From the NCBI RefSeq assembly GCF_000285495.1, contig NZ_HE610978.1, forward strand, positions 689,343-753,342: a stretch of DNA of 64,000 nt, in the 5' to 3' direction. Position 1 is the first letter of the stretch. Every line of letters begins with the position of its first letter. This document shows, piece after piece, positions 8,976-17,395 of the stretch. Source of the stretch: Oceanobacillus massiliensis str. N'diop (lineage in GTDB: Bacteria > Bacillota > Bacilli > Bacillales > Amphibacillaceae). A model generated the notes under the pieces. That model worked only from the letters and a program-made list of their open reading frames with translations. It had not been told where the DNA came from and made no database searches. The position numbers were made by a program, and so were the translations under genes.

Positions 8976-8995
8976 CCTAAAAATTTATAAGAATC

Positions 8996-9745
8996 TTATA
9001 ACGAGCAATAATGATTTATAATTCCCAACAGCCGCTTCGTATTCTCCGATGATACGGTTTCAGACAATCTTGCACCTGAGATAATAGGAGCCCATTGGAA
9101 AATATCATCCTTGGCTATCCCACTTTTCTCGCAATAAACATGGACATACAAATCAGCTAACGCCTTTGAGAACTGAGAATACAGAAGATATGTCCGATAT
9201 ACGTCTGCCCGTATATCTCCAGCACTGGAATCTACCCAATCGATAATGGTCACTTTTTCATTTGACAGAAGTAAATTAAAAAGATGAAAGTCGCCATGAC
9301 ATAGCTTCGTTTCGAAGGTAATAGACTCCATTTTTTGAATTAAGCAGGTTTTATGTCTTGCATCCAGGCAATTCACAGATTCGATTTGCCTTCTGATCTT
9401 TTCTCTCATCGGTTCAAGCGAATCAGGAATAATCTGATGAATCTTTTGCTGTACATCAATGGAAAGGTTCATATAATAAGCAGTCTGATCCTTGTTTTGT
9501 GACAAAATATCTCCGATTGTTTTCCCTGGGACATATTCCATAATGATTGCCTGTCTGCCAGCTATCAATGTGACATCTAATACTTTTGGTACCTGGAGTC
9601 CGTAAGAATAAGCAATTTTTTGTTTATCTGCTTCATATTGAGCTTCTGTAAGGGGGAGATCATCACGAAACACTTTAATGATCATTTCATTATGAAGATA
9701 GATTTTTGCTGTATTCCCTATTGCAATTGGGGAGCCTAAATTCAT
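8996..9745 (-). CDS. Aminoglycoside phosphotransferase/choline kinase-like protein
   Basis: The 249-residue protein has a protein-kinase-like fold. It shows a nucleotide-binding Lys in MIIKVFRDD, the catalytic loop HGDFHLFNLLL (Asp base, Asn metal ligand) near residue 150, and the metal-binding IIDWVDSSAGD. The family phosphorylates small alcohols or antibiotics, and the substrate here is unknown. Its start overlaps the stop of the preceding gene by four bases, so it is the last gene of a coupled three-gene operon. The first helix reads IGNTAKIYLHNEMIIK, as in stand-alone members sometimes annotated as resistance proteins; I would not infer resistance from this. Confidence 0.85.
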   Translation of the reverse strand: MNLGSPIAIGNTAKIYLHNEMIIKVFRDDLPLTEAQYEADKQKIAYSYGLQVPKVLDVTLIAGRQAIIMEYVPGKTIGDILSQNKDQTAYYMNLSIDVQQKIHQIIPDSLEPMREKIRRQIESVNCLDARHKTCLIQKMESITFETKLCHGDFHLFNLLLSNEKVTIIDWVDSSAGDIRADVYRTYLLYSQFSKALADLYVHVYCEKSGIAKDDIFQWAPIISGARLSETVSSENTKRLLGIINHYCSL

Positions 9746-10263
9746 GGTTTTTCTTTCCTTGAATAATGTAATTCTACAAATTGATTGAATCTCCTCGTAT
9801 TTCTTAAAGTCAGTTCCAACTGCTCAAATCCTTCTTTAAATAACGGAATTCCCTTTCCAATCAAGGTAGGGGCTACAGTTATAATAAATTCATCTATCAA
9901 GTTTTCTTTTAGAAATGACTGCAGCAGATCCGATCCCCCGACCAGCCAAATGCTTTTCCCTTTCTTTTTTTTCAGGTTGTCCGTAAATTCAACAATGTCT
10001 TCGTGAACAAACTTAACGTCTTCGGTTTCATCAAGAGAAGAACGGGTAAAAACGAAACATTCTTTATCCTTATATGGAAATTCTCCTGCTTGATGGTTCA
10101 TGATCCAATCATAGGTTCTCTTCCCAAGTATAATGGTGTCCACTGTTTCATAAAAATCAGAATAGCCATTATCCCCTTCTCCATCAACTTCAAATAACCA
10201 TTCTAATGAATCGTCTTCCGCTGCGATGTACCCATCTAAACTTACGGCAATAAACAATACCAT
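9742..10263 (-). CDS. Dihydrofolate reductase-family (RibD C-terminal-like) protein
   Basis: The protein opens MVLFIAVSLDGYIAAED, the hallmark of stand-alone RibD C-terminal/DHFR-like domains, and has IILGKRTYDWI and the late GGSDLLQSFL nucleotide-binding loop. These are probable NADPH-dependent reductases of unknown substrate (B. subtilis YyaP/YwjB type). I start at ATG 10263, giving 173 residues as usual for the family; this ATG almost touches the stop of the GNAT gene. An in-frame upstream start at 10314 would add 17 residues lying wholly inside the GNAT gene and is unlikely. Confidence 0.88.
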   Translation of the reverse strand: MVLFIAVSLDGYIAAEDDSLEWLFEVDGEGDNGYSDFYETVDTIILGKRTYDWIMNHQAGEFPYKDKECFVFTRSSLDETEDVKFVHEDIVEFTDNLKKKKGKSIWLVGGSDLLQSFLKENLIDEFIITVAPTLIGKGIPLFKEGFEQLELTLRNTRRFNQFVELHYSRKEKP

Positions 10264-10264
10264 G

Positions 10265-10771
10265 TTACGGCTTTTCCCTATCACATCCTGCTGATCGTTC
10301 ATTATTTGAAACACCTCTCAATTCCTTTGTCATAAATACGCTATGTATGTCCTCGATATAGTCAGCAAATGGCGAACAATATCTAAATCCGAAGCTTCTG
10401 TATAATCTTCTTGCCGGTTCAAAAGCATCCATTGAACCCGTTTCCAAACTAAGCCTGCTATATCCGCGTCTTTCAGCTTCCTTAATGATATGGTTAAGCA
10501 GCTGCTTGGCAACCCCTTTTCTTAGATGCTGTGAAGAAGTCCGCATTGACTTTATTTCCCCATGCTGCCCATTAAGTTCTTTGAGTGCACCGCAACCCGC
10601 GAGACTTTCTGCTTCCCATACACTCCAAAAGGTAATCTCCGGGTTTCGTAATGCCTGAAGATCTAAAGCATGCATACTTTCCGGCGGTGAATGCAAGGCC
10701 ATCCCTTGGAGATGCTCCTCCAGCAAACGAATTATTTCGGCTCCGGTTAAGTTATCAATTCTAATTTCCAT
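10265..10771 (-). CDS. GNAT-family N-acetyltransferase, YsnE-like
   Basis: The 168-residue protein has the GNAT acetyl-CoA loop as SQHLRKGVAKQLLNHII (residues 80-96) and the following LSLETGS strand. Its N-terminal region, SPPESMHALDLQALRNPEITF, closely resembles YsnE-type acetyltransferases. It is the promoter-proximal gene of a three-gene operon with a DHFR-like reductase and a kinase-like protein, each joined by overlap or adjacency. The acceptor is unknown. The C-terminal 15 residues are polar and variable. Confidence 0.88.
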   Translation of the reverse strand: MEIRIDNLTGAEIIRLLEEHLQGMALHSPPESMHALDLQALRNPEITFWSVWEAESLAGCGALKELNGQHGEIKSMRTSSQHLRKGVAKQLLNHIIKEAERRGYSRLSLETGSMDAFEPARRLYRSFGFRYCSPFADYIEDIHSVFMTKELRGVSNNERSAGCDREKP

Positions 10772-10950
10772 CCTTCACCTCTCTAAATGTGATGTTAATG
10801 TTTAGCATTTTTTAACTTCTTTCCCGGCAGAACTGTCAGCTTTTCATCAAGGCTGGATTTATTACTGCAGCAGGTGCCTTCAACGTTTCGCCAATCCTTT
10901 AAGTTCGGCTGGTTACATGGTTATAGTTCGGTTTCCATAATAAGGTAAAA
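10772..10950. other. Promoter region upstream of the GNAT operon
   Basis: No gene is visible here. It must contain the promoter of the three-gene operon. The AT-rich array at 10951-11040 follows immediately. Confidence 0.4.
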
Positions 10951-11040
10951 TACTGATATATCGTTAACATTACTGATATATGCTGAAAATCACTGATAAA
11001 ATCGCAATAATTACTGATATAAATGCATTTTTTGCTGATA
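10951..11040. repeat. AT-rich tandem array, about 20-21 bp period
   Basis: A core reading TACTGATATA, or close variants CACTGATAAA and TGCTGATATC, begins at 10951, 10971, 10991, 11012 and 11033. That gives five units spaced 20, 20, 21 and 21 bp. Intervening bases are less conserved and AT-rich. It is intergenic and has no fixed spacer structure. Confidence 0.75.
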
Positions 11041-11130
11041 TCTTATTGGATTGCTTGCAGCGGTCGTTTGAATTTGTGACCTGCGCCAGATCTGAGACTG
11101 GATTCTGACACCGTGTGTGCTGCATTTGAT

Positions 11131-11301
11131 TCAGCGCACATCGAAATGAGGATGATGTATCCAGCAGCTGGGCACTCGCCATCCTTTGAGCAATATCCCC
11201 GCTCCCGCACCTGCAGCACCTACATCACCCAAAAATCTCTCCGCTAAATGCTCAATCTCATCCAGAAACTTTCCATTTATCTTGAAAGGAAATACAGCCA
11301 T
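11131..11301 (-). CDS. Possible 56-residue protein or gene remnant
   Basis: An open frame from ATG 11301 to TGA 11131 begins MAVFPFKINGKFLDEIEHL and continues with AERFLGDVGAAGAGAG, composition that looks like real protein. It follows the aldo/keto reductase stop by about 20 bases on the same strand. The upstream sequence has no clear ribosome site, and I recognise no family. It could be a small downstream gene of the reductase or the start of a decayed longer gene. Confidence 0.3.
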   Translation of the reverse strand: MAVFPFKINGKFLDEIEHLAERFLGDVGAAGAGAGILLKGWRVPSCWIHHPHFDVR

Positions 11302-11322
11302 TCCGCAATAGGCGATTTCCGT

Positions 11323-12243
11323 TTACAGCAGTTTATTTCCTGCCGATTGCCAGATATCGTACCACTCTTTTCTTGTCAACTCTACATCTGAGGCTTTTGC
11401 GATATTCGTAAGCCTTTTTGGTGTCATTGTTCCTACGATTGTTTGGATTTTTGCAGGGTGGCGAAGAATCCAGGCTACAGCTACTGCTGATTTATCGACA
11501 CCGTATTTGTCGCCAATTTCCTGAAGCTTCTGGTTTAATTCGCTGTAATCTTCATGGTCGATGAATAATCCTTCAAAGAAACCAAATCGAAACGGCGACC
11601 ATGCCTGAATCGTCATATCATGAAGCCGGCTATAATCCAGAATACTCCCACTGCGGTCTATCGCATTTTCAAATGGCGTATTCACATAGAGACCCTCGTT
11701 TATGATTCCTGAATTCGTAACACTCAGTTGCAGCTGATTGACGATTAGATCCTGATTGAGGTACTTGCTCAGTAAATCGATTTGCATCGGATTATGATTG
11801 CTGACACCGAAATGACGTACTTTTCCGCTCTCTTTTAAAGTCGTAAAAGCCTCTGCCACCTCTTCCGGTTCCATCAATGCATCGGGCCGGTGAAGCAGAA
11901 AGACATCCAGATAATCTGTCTTTAAGCGCTTCAGACTCTCATCAGCAGATTTTAAGATATGATCTTTGGAAAAATCATAATAACCATCACGAATAATCCC
12001 CGTTTTGGATTGAATGGTAATTTTCTCACGGATGGATGGTTTCATTTCAATCGCCTCTGCAAATATCGATTCGGATTCTCCGCTTCCATATATATCCGCA
12101 TGGTCGAAGAAATCAATTCCCTGCTCCAATGCATTATGTATGACAGCCGCTGCATCTTCCATGGAGAGCTTGTTCATGCTCATACACCCCAATGCTATGT
12201 GAGGTACCATTAAATCACTTGTCCCTAATTTCATTCGCTTCAT
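11323..12243 (-). CDS. Aldo/keto reductase, YdhF-like
   Basis: The 306-residue enzyme is an NADPH-dependent TIM-barrel aldo/keto reductase. The catalytic tetrad is visible: Asp and Tyr in FDHADIYGSGESE, Lys in IQSKTGI, His in FLLHRPD. The opening MKRMKLGTSDLMVPHIALGC and this spacing resemble E. coli YdhF-type members. The physiological carbonyl substrate is unknown. I start at ATG 12243, preceded by GAGGTGATC; an upstream in-frame ATG at 12300 adds 19 residues without a ribosome site. Confidence 0.92.
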   Translation of the reverse strand: MKRMKLGTSDLMVPHIALGCMSMNKLSMEDAAAVIHNALEQGIDFFDHADIYGSGESESIFAEAIEMKPSIREKITIQSKTGIIRDGYYDFSKDHILKSADESLKRLKTDYLDVFLLHRPDALMEPEEVAEAFTTLKESGKVRHFGVSNHNPMQIDLLSKYLNQDLIVNQLQLSVTNSGIINEGLYVNTPFENAIDRSGSILDYSRLHDMTIQAWSPFRFGFFEGLFIDHEDYSELNQKLQEIGDKYGVDKSAVAVAWILRHPAKIQTIVGTMTPKRLTNIAKASDVELTRKEWYDIWQSAGNKLL

Positions 12244-12396
12244 ACGATCACCTCTTGTATAGAATACGATAAGTTTAGCATTTTTAGATATTTCTGTCAT
12301 TAATCCAGATTGGCAAGAATCCGCAATATAATCAGACCTAAAAAAAGATTGATTGTATTGGAATCAATCATTGGAGGAATCAAAAAGGTGCCAATG

Positions 12397-12428
12397 AGGT
12401 GCCTGTCACTTCCCGAATTTTGTCGAAT
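12397..12428 (+). repeat. Dispersed 3'-end element, copy 1
   Basis: AGGTGCCTGTCACTTCCCG followed by AATTTTGTCGAAT. An extra AGGTGCC lies 11 bases upstream (12386). It sits between the aldo/keto reductase and cstA-type genes, both on the minus strand, and is oriented opposite to them. Confidence 0.9.
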
Positions 12429-12487
12429 GGAGAGAGGCACTTTGGTTGTCATTTTCCTCTTTTTTCCAAATTGGGGATAATAAATTT

Positions 12488-12537
12488 AGCCGTCTTTCAT
12501 TCTTCAACGTAAAGAATAAAGGACGGCTTTTTTATTT
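12488..12537. terminator. Intrinsic terminator at the 3' end of the CstA-family gene
   Basis: AGCCGTCTTTCATTCTT pairs with AAGAATAAAGGACGGCT around a short loop. A T run follows on the plus strand and a weaker AT-rich run on the minus strand. Confidence 0.8.
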
Positions 12538-12551
12538 AAATCCGCTCTGGT

Positions 12552-13982
12552 CTATGCTACTTTCGTATCCACTTCAATTTCATCCACTTTATTTTTCTTT
12601 GCTTTGCCAAAGAATGCGATTGTCAGGAGCACTGTCAATATGAGACCGATCACAAACGAGAAGTTTAAGTCGAGTCGGAGTCCAATCTGCGCATTCAAGA
12701 TATATACGAATACCATATAGGTCATAAAGATTGCTGGGACTAGAGAAACAATGTAGTTTTTACCCTTCATAAACAGATACATGGTTCCAATCCACAGCGC
12801 AATCACTGCAGTTGCCTGGTTTGCCCACGAAAAATACCTCCATAGAATATTGAAATCTATTTTCGTCAATCCATAGGCAATGGCAAAGAGTGGAAATGCA
12901 ATCATCAAACGATTGATAACATTCCTTTGGCCAATACCCAGGTAGTCGGCAATGATTGATCTTGCTGCACGGAAGGCTGTATCACCGGAAGTGATCGGGA
13001 GAATAATCGCACCCAGAACGGCGACGGTTCCAGCAATTGCACCAAGCAGCGTAATCGCTATTTCATTAACTGCTGCTGAAGCTGTACCGGCAGCAATGAC
13101 TTCGCTTAAGGTTTGTCCATCGAACAGGCTCATGGCGGCAGCTGCCCAGATCATAGCAATGACAGCTTCGGCAATCATCATACCGTAGAAAATATAGCGT
13201 CCCTGTGATTCCTTTTGCGTCGTTCTGGAGATAATTGGCGATTGTGTCGCATGGAATCCAGATAGCGCACCGCAAGTAATCGTAAAAAATAACATCGGAA
13301 AGATTGGTAAATTATCCGGATGAAGATTCCCTAATGTCAATTCTGGAATCCGATAATCTGAGAACAGTAGCGAAATTCCAATCGAGATGGTTCCAATCAA
13401 CAGCACTGCACCTAATACCGGATAGATTCGTCCGATAATTTTATCGATTGGAAGGATGGTAGATAAGAAGTAATATAAAAAGATGGCTCCTAAAATAGCA
13501 CCGAAAGCAACCTTTCCATCAAGCAAAATATCGATTAAGGAGGCAGGTGTGGAAATAAAAACCGTACCTACCAGGACTAGTAACAGCAAAGAGAAAGCGT
13601 TAACAATATGGCGTGAAAATTTCCCAAGGAACTTTCCGGCCAATTCCGGAATATGTGCCCCTTTGTTTCGAATGGAAATCATACCGGTCAAATAATCATG
13701 CACTGCCCCTGCAAAAATCGAACCAAGTACAATCCATAAGAAGGCAACAGGTCCAAACAATGCCCCCATAATCGGCCCAAATATTGGCCCCGTTCCTGCA
13801 ATATTCAGCAATTGGATCATCGCATTCTTCTGTGTTGGCATCGGAACATAATCGACACCATCATTTGATGTATATGCCGGTGTCTTCCTGTCATCTGTCG
13901 GTTCGAATATTTTCTCGATGAATTTTCCATACGTAAAATAACCGACAATCAATAGCATGATAGATACTAGAAATGTAATCAA
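12552..13982 (-). CDS. CstA-family carbon-starvation transporter
   Basis: This is a 476-residue, very hydrophobic protein with 13 or so helices. The CstA hallmark is intact: NIAGTGPIFGPIMGALFGP (residues 60-78) followed by GAVHDYLTGMISIRNKG. CstA-family permeases take up peptides or pyruvate when preferred carbon is gone. This is the short form; the longer B. subtilis CstA is close to 600 residues. The start is TTG 13982 after GGAGGGGG. A perfect cre sequence lies 23-36 bases upstream of the start, so CcpA repression is expected. Confidence 0.92.
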   Translation of the reverse strand: MITFLVSIMLLIVGYFTYGKFIEKIFEPTDDRKTPAYTSNDGVDYVPMPTQKNAMIQLLNIAGTGPIFGPIMGALFGPVAFLWIVLGSIFAGAVHDYLTGMISIRNKGAHIPELAGKFLGKFSRHIVNAFSLLLLVLVGTVFISTPASLIDILLDGKVAFGAILGAIFLYYFLSTILPIDKIIGRIYPVLGAVLLIGTISIGISLLFSDYRIPELTLGNLHPDNLPIFPMLFFTITCGALSGFHATQSPIISRTTQKESQGRYIFYGMMIAEAVIAMIWAAAAMSLFDGQTLSEVIAAGTASAAVNEIAITLLGAIAGTVAVLGAIILPITSGDTAFRAARSIIADYLGIGQRNVINRLMIAFPLFAIAYGLTKIDFNILWRYFSWANQATAVIALWIGTMYLFMKGKNYIVSLVPAIFMTYMVFVYILNAQIGLRLDLNFSFVIGLILTVLLTIAFFGKAKKNKVDEIEVDTKVA

Positions 13983-14004
13983 TTCGTTACCCCCTCCGTT
14001 TATT

Positions 14005-14018
14005 TGAAATCGCTTACA
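14005..14018. promoter_or_regulatory. CcpA cre box before the CstA-family gene
   Basis: TGAAATCGCTTACA fits the consensus TGWAANCGNTNWCA at every position. It lies just upstream of the ribosome site, where bound CcpA would act downstream of or over the promoter. Confidence 0.8.
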
Positions 14019-14101
14019 AATTATAGTATCGTTTATAAATTAAAATATCAAGTAGTTTTCGTTAAATAAGTTTAAAAATTCTAATTTTATTCAAAAAACG
14101 G

Positions 14102-14129
14102 TTTTCATTTTACAAATAAGTAGTATAGT
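14102..14129 (+). promoter_or_regulatory. Candidate sigma-A promoter for the peptidase E-like gene
   Basis: TTTTCA and TATAGT are separated by 16 bp, about 30 bases upstream of the start codon at 14158. Confidence 0.35.
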
Positions 14130-14157
14130 AATCTATAAAACGAAAGGAGATCATCAC

Positions 14158-14856
14158 ATGGATAAGCATCTATTTCTATTTGGATCAGGACCTCCATTCA
14201 CACCCCGAATGGCTGAACAGTTTGCCAATATAGCTTCAGCGAAAACCGGGCCCATTGCTGTTCTATTTATAGAGCGTGAAGGCTGGAGAGATTTTATGCC
14301 AACCTATACAAAGCCAGTGAAAGATTTCGGTCCGGATGATTATGAATACCTGCCGCTCCCTTCTACACCAATTGAAAAAGTAGTGCAATCTATATCAAGG
14401 TGTTCTGGCATTATTGTTGGCGGCGGTGTTACAAATCTGTACGCTGATTTTATCGTTGAAACCGCCATAGCAGATGCTATTAAAGAAAGGTTCCACTCCG
14501 GTATACCGTATGCGGGATTCTCAGCAGGTGCATTGATCAGTCCAGCAAATTGTGTTATCTCTCCAAAAGATAATGAGACGAAGTCATTCCAATCTCGAAA
14601 AGGCCTTGGATTGGTATCCGATCTGGTAATAGCGGTACATTTTTCTCAATGGGAAGATGAGGGTCATCTCAGAAACGCAGCCAATAAATTACCTGGCTGC
14701 ACATATTACGGAATCGATGAAAGAAACGGTATATACCTAAAAAACGGAAAACTCCAAGACAAGGAAGGAGAAGGTATCTACCAGCTTGAGGTGCCGATCG
14801 GGGTGCCTGTCACTTCCCGATTTTTGTTGAAATTTGTCGAGCGTCCAGTTCAGTAG
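14158..14856 (+). CDS. Peptidase E (S51)-like protein with a repeat-encoded C-terminus
   Basis: The 232-residue protein has a class I glutamine-amidotransferase-like fold with nucleophile Ser in GFSAGALIS (about residue 122) and GIIVGGGVTNLY upstream, as in peptidase E/cyanophycinase relatives. It should hydrolyse short Asp-rich dipeptides or act on a related substrate. The start has AAAGGAG at a good distance. The last 16 or so residues (from GVPVTSRFLLKF) are encoded by copy 2 of the dispersed element, read in frame GTG-CCT-GTC. The natural C-terminus has probably been replaced or extended. Confidence 0.85.
   Translation: MDKHLFLFGSGPPFTPRMAEQFANIASAKTGPIAVLFIEREGWRDFMPTYTKPVKDFGPDDYEYLPLPSTPIEKVVQSISRCSGIIVGGGVTNLYADFIVETAIADAIKERFHSGIPYAGFSAGALISPANCVISPKDNETKSFQSRKGLGLVSDLVIAVHFSQWEDEGHLRNAANKLPGCTYYGIDERNGIYLKNGKLQDKEGEGIYQLEVPIGVPVTSRFLLKFVERPVQ
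14788..14842 (+). repeat. Dispersed 3'-end element, copy 2, inside a coding end
   Basis: GAGGTGCC, then six bases, then GGTGCCTGTCACTTCCCGA, a TTTTTGTTGAA unit and a second TTTGTCGA unit. It forms the 3' end of the peptidase E-like gene in reading frame V-P-V-T-S. Confidence 0.9.
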
Positions 14857-15011
14857 GAAGCGGTAAGGTTTGCAAATTAATTTTTACATTTATACCGGAG
14901 GAGGATTTTGGTGGAATAAAGGAGAAGTATTTAACTAGCAAGGGAATTTATAGATAGAAATGCTGCCTTGGGCCAGTCATGTAAACATACTCATAATTAG
15001 GAGGATTTTAA

Positions 15012-15932
15012 ATGATACTTACGCAGCGGCAAACAGAACGGCTCTTCCCTGTATCACTGGAGCGCCAGCATCATGATAGCATTGTTTCCCATCTATATGA
15101 AAATCTGGCAATCCTCGAACAAGATAAGAAGGTCTATTATGATGCTGACAAAGATCGGCAGGCCATTGAGCAATATTACGCCAACATCCAATTTGATCAT
15201 CCAAGTGATACTCTAACCAAGTCAATCCAGCAGCTTCTTCAGACAACACATACCAATCAAGTACGATACGATCCGAGCACATATGTATATCCATGGGTTG
15301 ATTTAAAACCTGATGGAAAACTGACGAGTATCTATTCAGGTATAAACCGGAATCCCAAAGATATAATCGAGGAGGATTTTTCAACCTCCTTTAAGCGGAA
15401 AAGAAGAATGGAAAATCTCCTGGCAACAAGCAATACTGTCAACGAGGACCAGCTTGTGCAAATTGAAAAAGAGTTTCCATATAACTGTGAGCATGCTGTC
15501 CCGCAATCCTGGTTCAATGAACAACAGCCGATGCGAGGCGATCTGCATCATTTATTTACATGTGAACCTGTATGCAATTCGTTTCGCAGCAATCATCCCT
15601 ACCATGATTTCAAAGACTATGATCCAGAGGGAGCAACTATTCATAAAGTAAGGAACAAATGCGGCAAGGGCGAGGACAGTCTATTTGAACCGGAGTACGG
15701 AAAAGGTGCCGTCGCCAGAGCAACGCTCTATTTTCTGCTGAGGTATCCGAAAAAGATCGAGAACGTCCATATGGAACAAATAGACATTGAACTCTTGCTG
15801 GATTGGCATCAGGCTTTCCCGCCAGACCTTTATGAACAGCATCGAAATCAGGCAATCTACGAGATACAAGGAAACCGCAACCCATTTATCGACCATCCCG
15901 AACAGTGCCTGTCACTTCCCGGTTTTTGTTGA
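15012..15932 (+). CDS. Endonuclease I-family nuclease with a repeat-encoded C-terminus
   Basis: The 306-residue protein carries the EndoI/Bsn metal-finger motif NCEHAVPQSWF followed by MRGDLHHLFTCEPVCNSFRS and NKCGKGEDSLFEPEYGKGAVARA (quoted in part), as in periplasmic endonuclease I and B. subtilis Bsn (YurI). The catalytic His is in CEHAVP. I see no signal peptide, unlike secreted Bsn, so it may act inside the cell. The ribosome site is TAGGAGG. The last residues CLSLPGFC are encoded by copy 3 of the dispersed element, and the TGA at 15930-15932 lies inside it. Confidence 0.88.
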   Translation: MILTQRQTERLFPVSLERQHHDSIVSHLYENLAILEQDKKVYYDADKDRQAIEQYYANIQFDHPSDTLTKSIQQLLQTTHTNQVRYDPSTYVYPWVDLKPDGKLTSIYSGINRNPKDIIEEDFSTSFKRKRRMENLLATSNTVNEDQLVQIEKEFPYNCEHAVPQSWFNEQQPMRGDLHHLFTCEPVCNSFRSNHPYHDFKDYDPEGATIHKVRNKCGKGEDSLFEPEYGKGAVARATLYFLLRYPKKIENVHMEQIDIELLLDWHQAFPPDLYEQHRNQAIYEIQGNRNPFIDHPEQCLSLPGFC

Positions 15933-15945
15933 ATTTTGTCGAATC
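15903..15945 (+). repeat. Dispersed 3'-end element, copy 3, inside a coding end
   Basis: AGTGCCTGTCACTTCCCGG then TTTTTGTTGAA and TTTTGTCGAA. It supplies the tail C-L-S-L-P-G-F-C and the stop codon of the nuclease gene, in a different frame from copy 2. Confidence 0.9.
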
Positions 15946-15952
15946 GATTTGA

Positions 15953-17290
15953 TTACCAGTATAATATGGCAGAGCAGAAAACAATCAGGATCCAAGCAGC
16001 CATGGATATGCTTCCAACTCTCAGCAGGTCCCTTTCTGTAAAATATCTGTAGGAAAAGGCTATTAGATGAACAGGCGACTGGGTAATCAGCAAAAATCCC
16101 GGAACACCCATTAAGAATACGGACATCGAAATGATTAATGGCGAAATATCAGACAGCGATTGCCCAATCGTAATAGCAAGCGGCAGCACAATGGTTAGAT
16201 ACCCCAATACATTTACAAAAATAAGTCTTATGAATGCAATGGAACAAATTAGTATAAATAACACGAGCACTGAAGATTCCAACTGAATATGGTTCATAAA
16301 AAATTGGGCAATCATCTCAATCGTTCCTGTCCTGATCAGCATTTGCGAAACCATTATCGTTGCTGCGAAAAATAGAATCATGTCCCAGTCAACAGATTCG
16401 CGGGCCTTCTCCCAGCTCCAAACCCCTATGAAGGGGCTGAAGGTTAACGCCGCTCCCAGAAGACCGATCAATGGGATAGAAAAATGATGTATTGGCTGCG
16501 TTGCCCATAGGCTAACCGTCAGACCGATAATGAACAATATTTTCTTCTCGGAATAGCTTATTCTGCCAAGCTCTTTGATCCGATTATTTATGATATGCAT
16601 GATGTAGTGCTTTTCGATATTTTCAGGCGGGTACAGAATCAAAAAAATGAGCCAAAGCAACAAAGTAAATAATAGAATTGGGACTCCGAAATAATAGATC
16701 CAGTTTATGTAATTCAAATTAGGGGTTAGCTCCCGAAGAATCCCGTAGGCATAAATCGTTGAACTTGCACCAGTTGCGACAAAGGCTCCAGAAATTGGGG
16801 TCAGGTAGGTAACACCTATGAATAATGCCCTTCCCAGATTTTGTACGTCCTTTATTTTTTTCAGACTGGTGAGCAAGCCATCAAACACAGACACCACCAG
16901 GCTTGCTTTCCCAACATTTGATGGGATTAAAATAGCTAAAACAAACATGAGAATATAGGATAAAAGGATCAATGCTTTTCCTGAACCTTTTGATAGTTTC
17001 AGCATACTTAATGCGACCCTGCTTGCGAGCCCTGTATCTATGAAAGCCTTCGATATAAAAAAGGTAGAAAACATTAACCAGACAATATCTGAAGCGATAT
17101 AGGATAACGTTTCTTCATAACTGAAAAAATGAAATGCCAGGATTAACATTAATAGAATGGAACTGTGTGCTAACGGGAAGACCCTGCCTATCCATAATAT
17201 TTGAATAATCACCAAAGCAATCAGCGCTTTTACCTTGACATCCGCCTGGAAGAAAAAATCAGGCAAAAATGCCAGATATAAAAATAGCAC
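15953..17290 (-). CDS. SLC13-family (DASS) anion permease, 5' end possibly frameshifted
   Basis: This is a 445-residue membrane protein of 11-12 helices. The SLC13 substrate-loop motifs appear as SNVGKASLVVS and TGASSTIYAYG, so it probably imports di- or tricarboxylates with Na+. It follows the tcuA-tct operon. As read, the frame opens at a poorly placed GTG (17290). An ATG at 17316 with AAGGTG upstream leads into a run of six A (17305-17310 on the other strand) and then stops; a seventh A would join it to this frame and give an N-terminus MRKKILIIIVLFLY. The gene is therefore shifted, phase-variable or misread in sequence. Confidence 0.8.
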   Translation of the reverse strand: MLFLYLAFLPDFFFQADVKVKALIALVIIQILWIGRVFPLAHSSILLMLILAFHFFSYEETLSYIASDIVWLMFSTFFISKAFIDTGLASRVALSMLKLSKGSGKALILLSYILMFVLAILIPSNVGKASLVVSVFDGLLTSLKKIKDVQNLGRALFIGVTYLTPISGAFVATGASSTIYAYGILRELTPNLNYINWIYYFGVPILLFTLLLWLIFLILYPPENIEKHYIMHIINNRIKELGRISYSEKKILFIIGLTVSLWATQPIHHFSIPLIGLLGAALTFSPFIGVWSWEKARESVDWDMILFFAATIMVSQMLIRTGTIEMIAQFFMNHIQLESSVLVLFILICSIAFIRLIFVNVLGYLTIVLPLAITIGQSLSDISPLIISMSVFLMGVPGFLLITQSPVHLIAFSYRYFTERDLLRVGSISMAAWILIVFCSAILYW

Positions 17291-17354
17291 AATAATTATC
17301 AGTATTTTTTCCTCATTGTAACTACACCTTCAATTCAAAAGGAATCATATCGAA

Positions 17355-17385
17355 GAAAAGTCACCCGCAATAGGTGACTTTTTCC
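17355..17385. terminator. Terminator after tcuA
   Basis: AAAGTCACC and GGTGACTTTTT form a stem across a seven-base loop, with T runs on both strands. It separates the tct-tcuA operon from the SLC13 gene. Confidence 0.8.
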
Positions 17386-17395
17386 TCTAATGGTT

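Noticed and set aside
10264..10314. Upstream start for the DHFR-like gene
   Set aside because: It would lie inside the GNAT gene and add residues not seen in the family; ATG 10263 is at the normal position.
10970..11182. 70-residue minus-strand open frame over the AT-rich array
   Set aside because: Part of it is translated array; no ribosome site and no protein-like composition.
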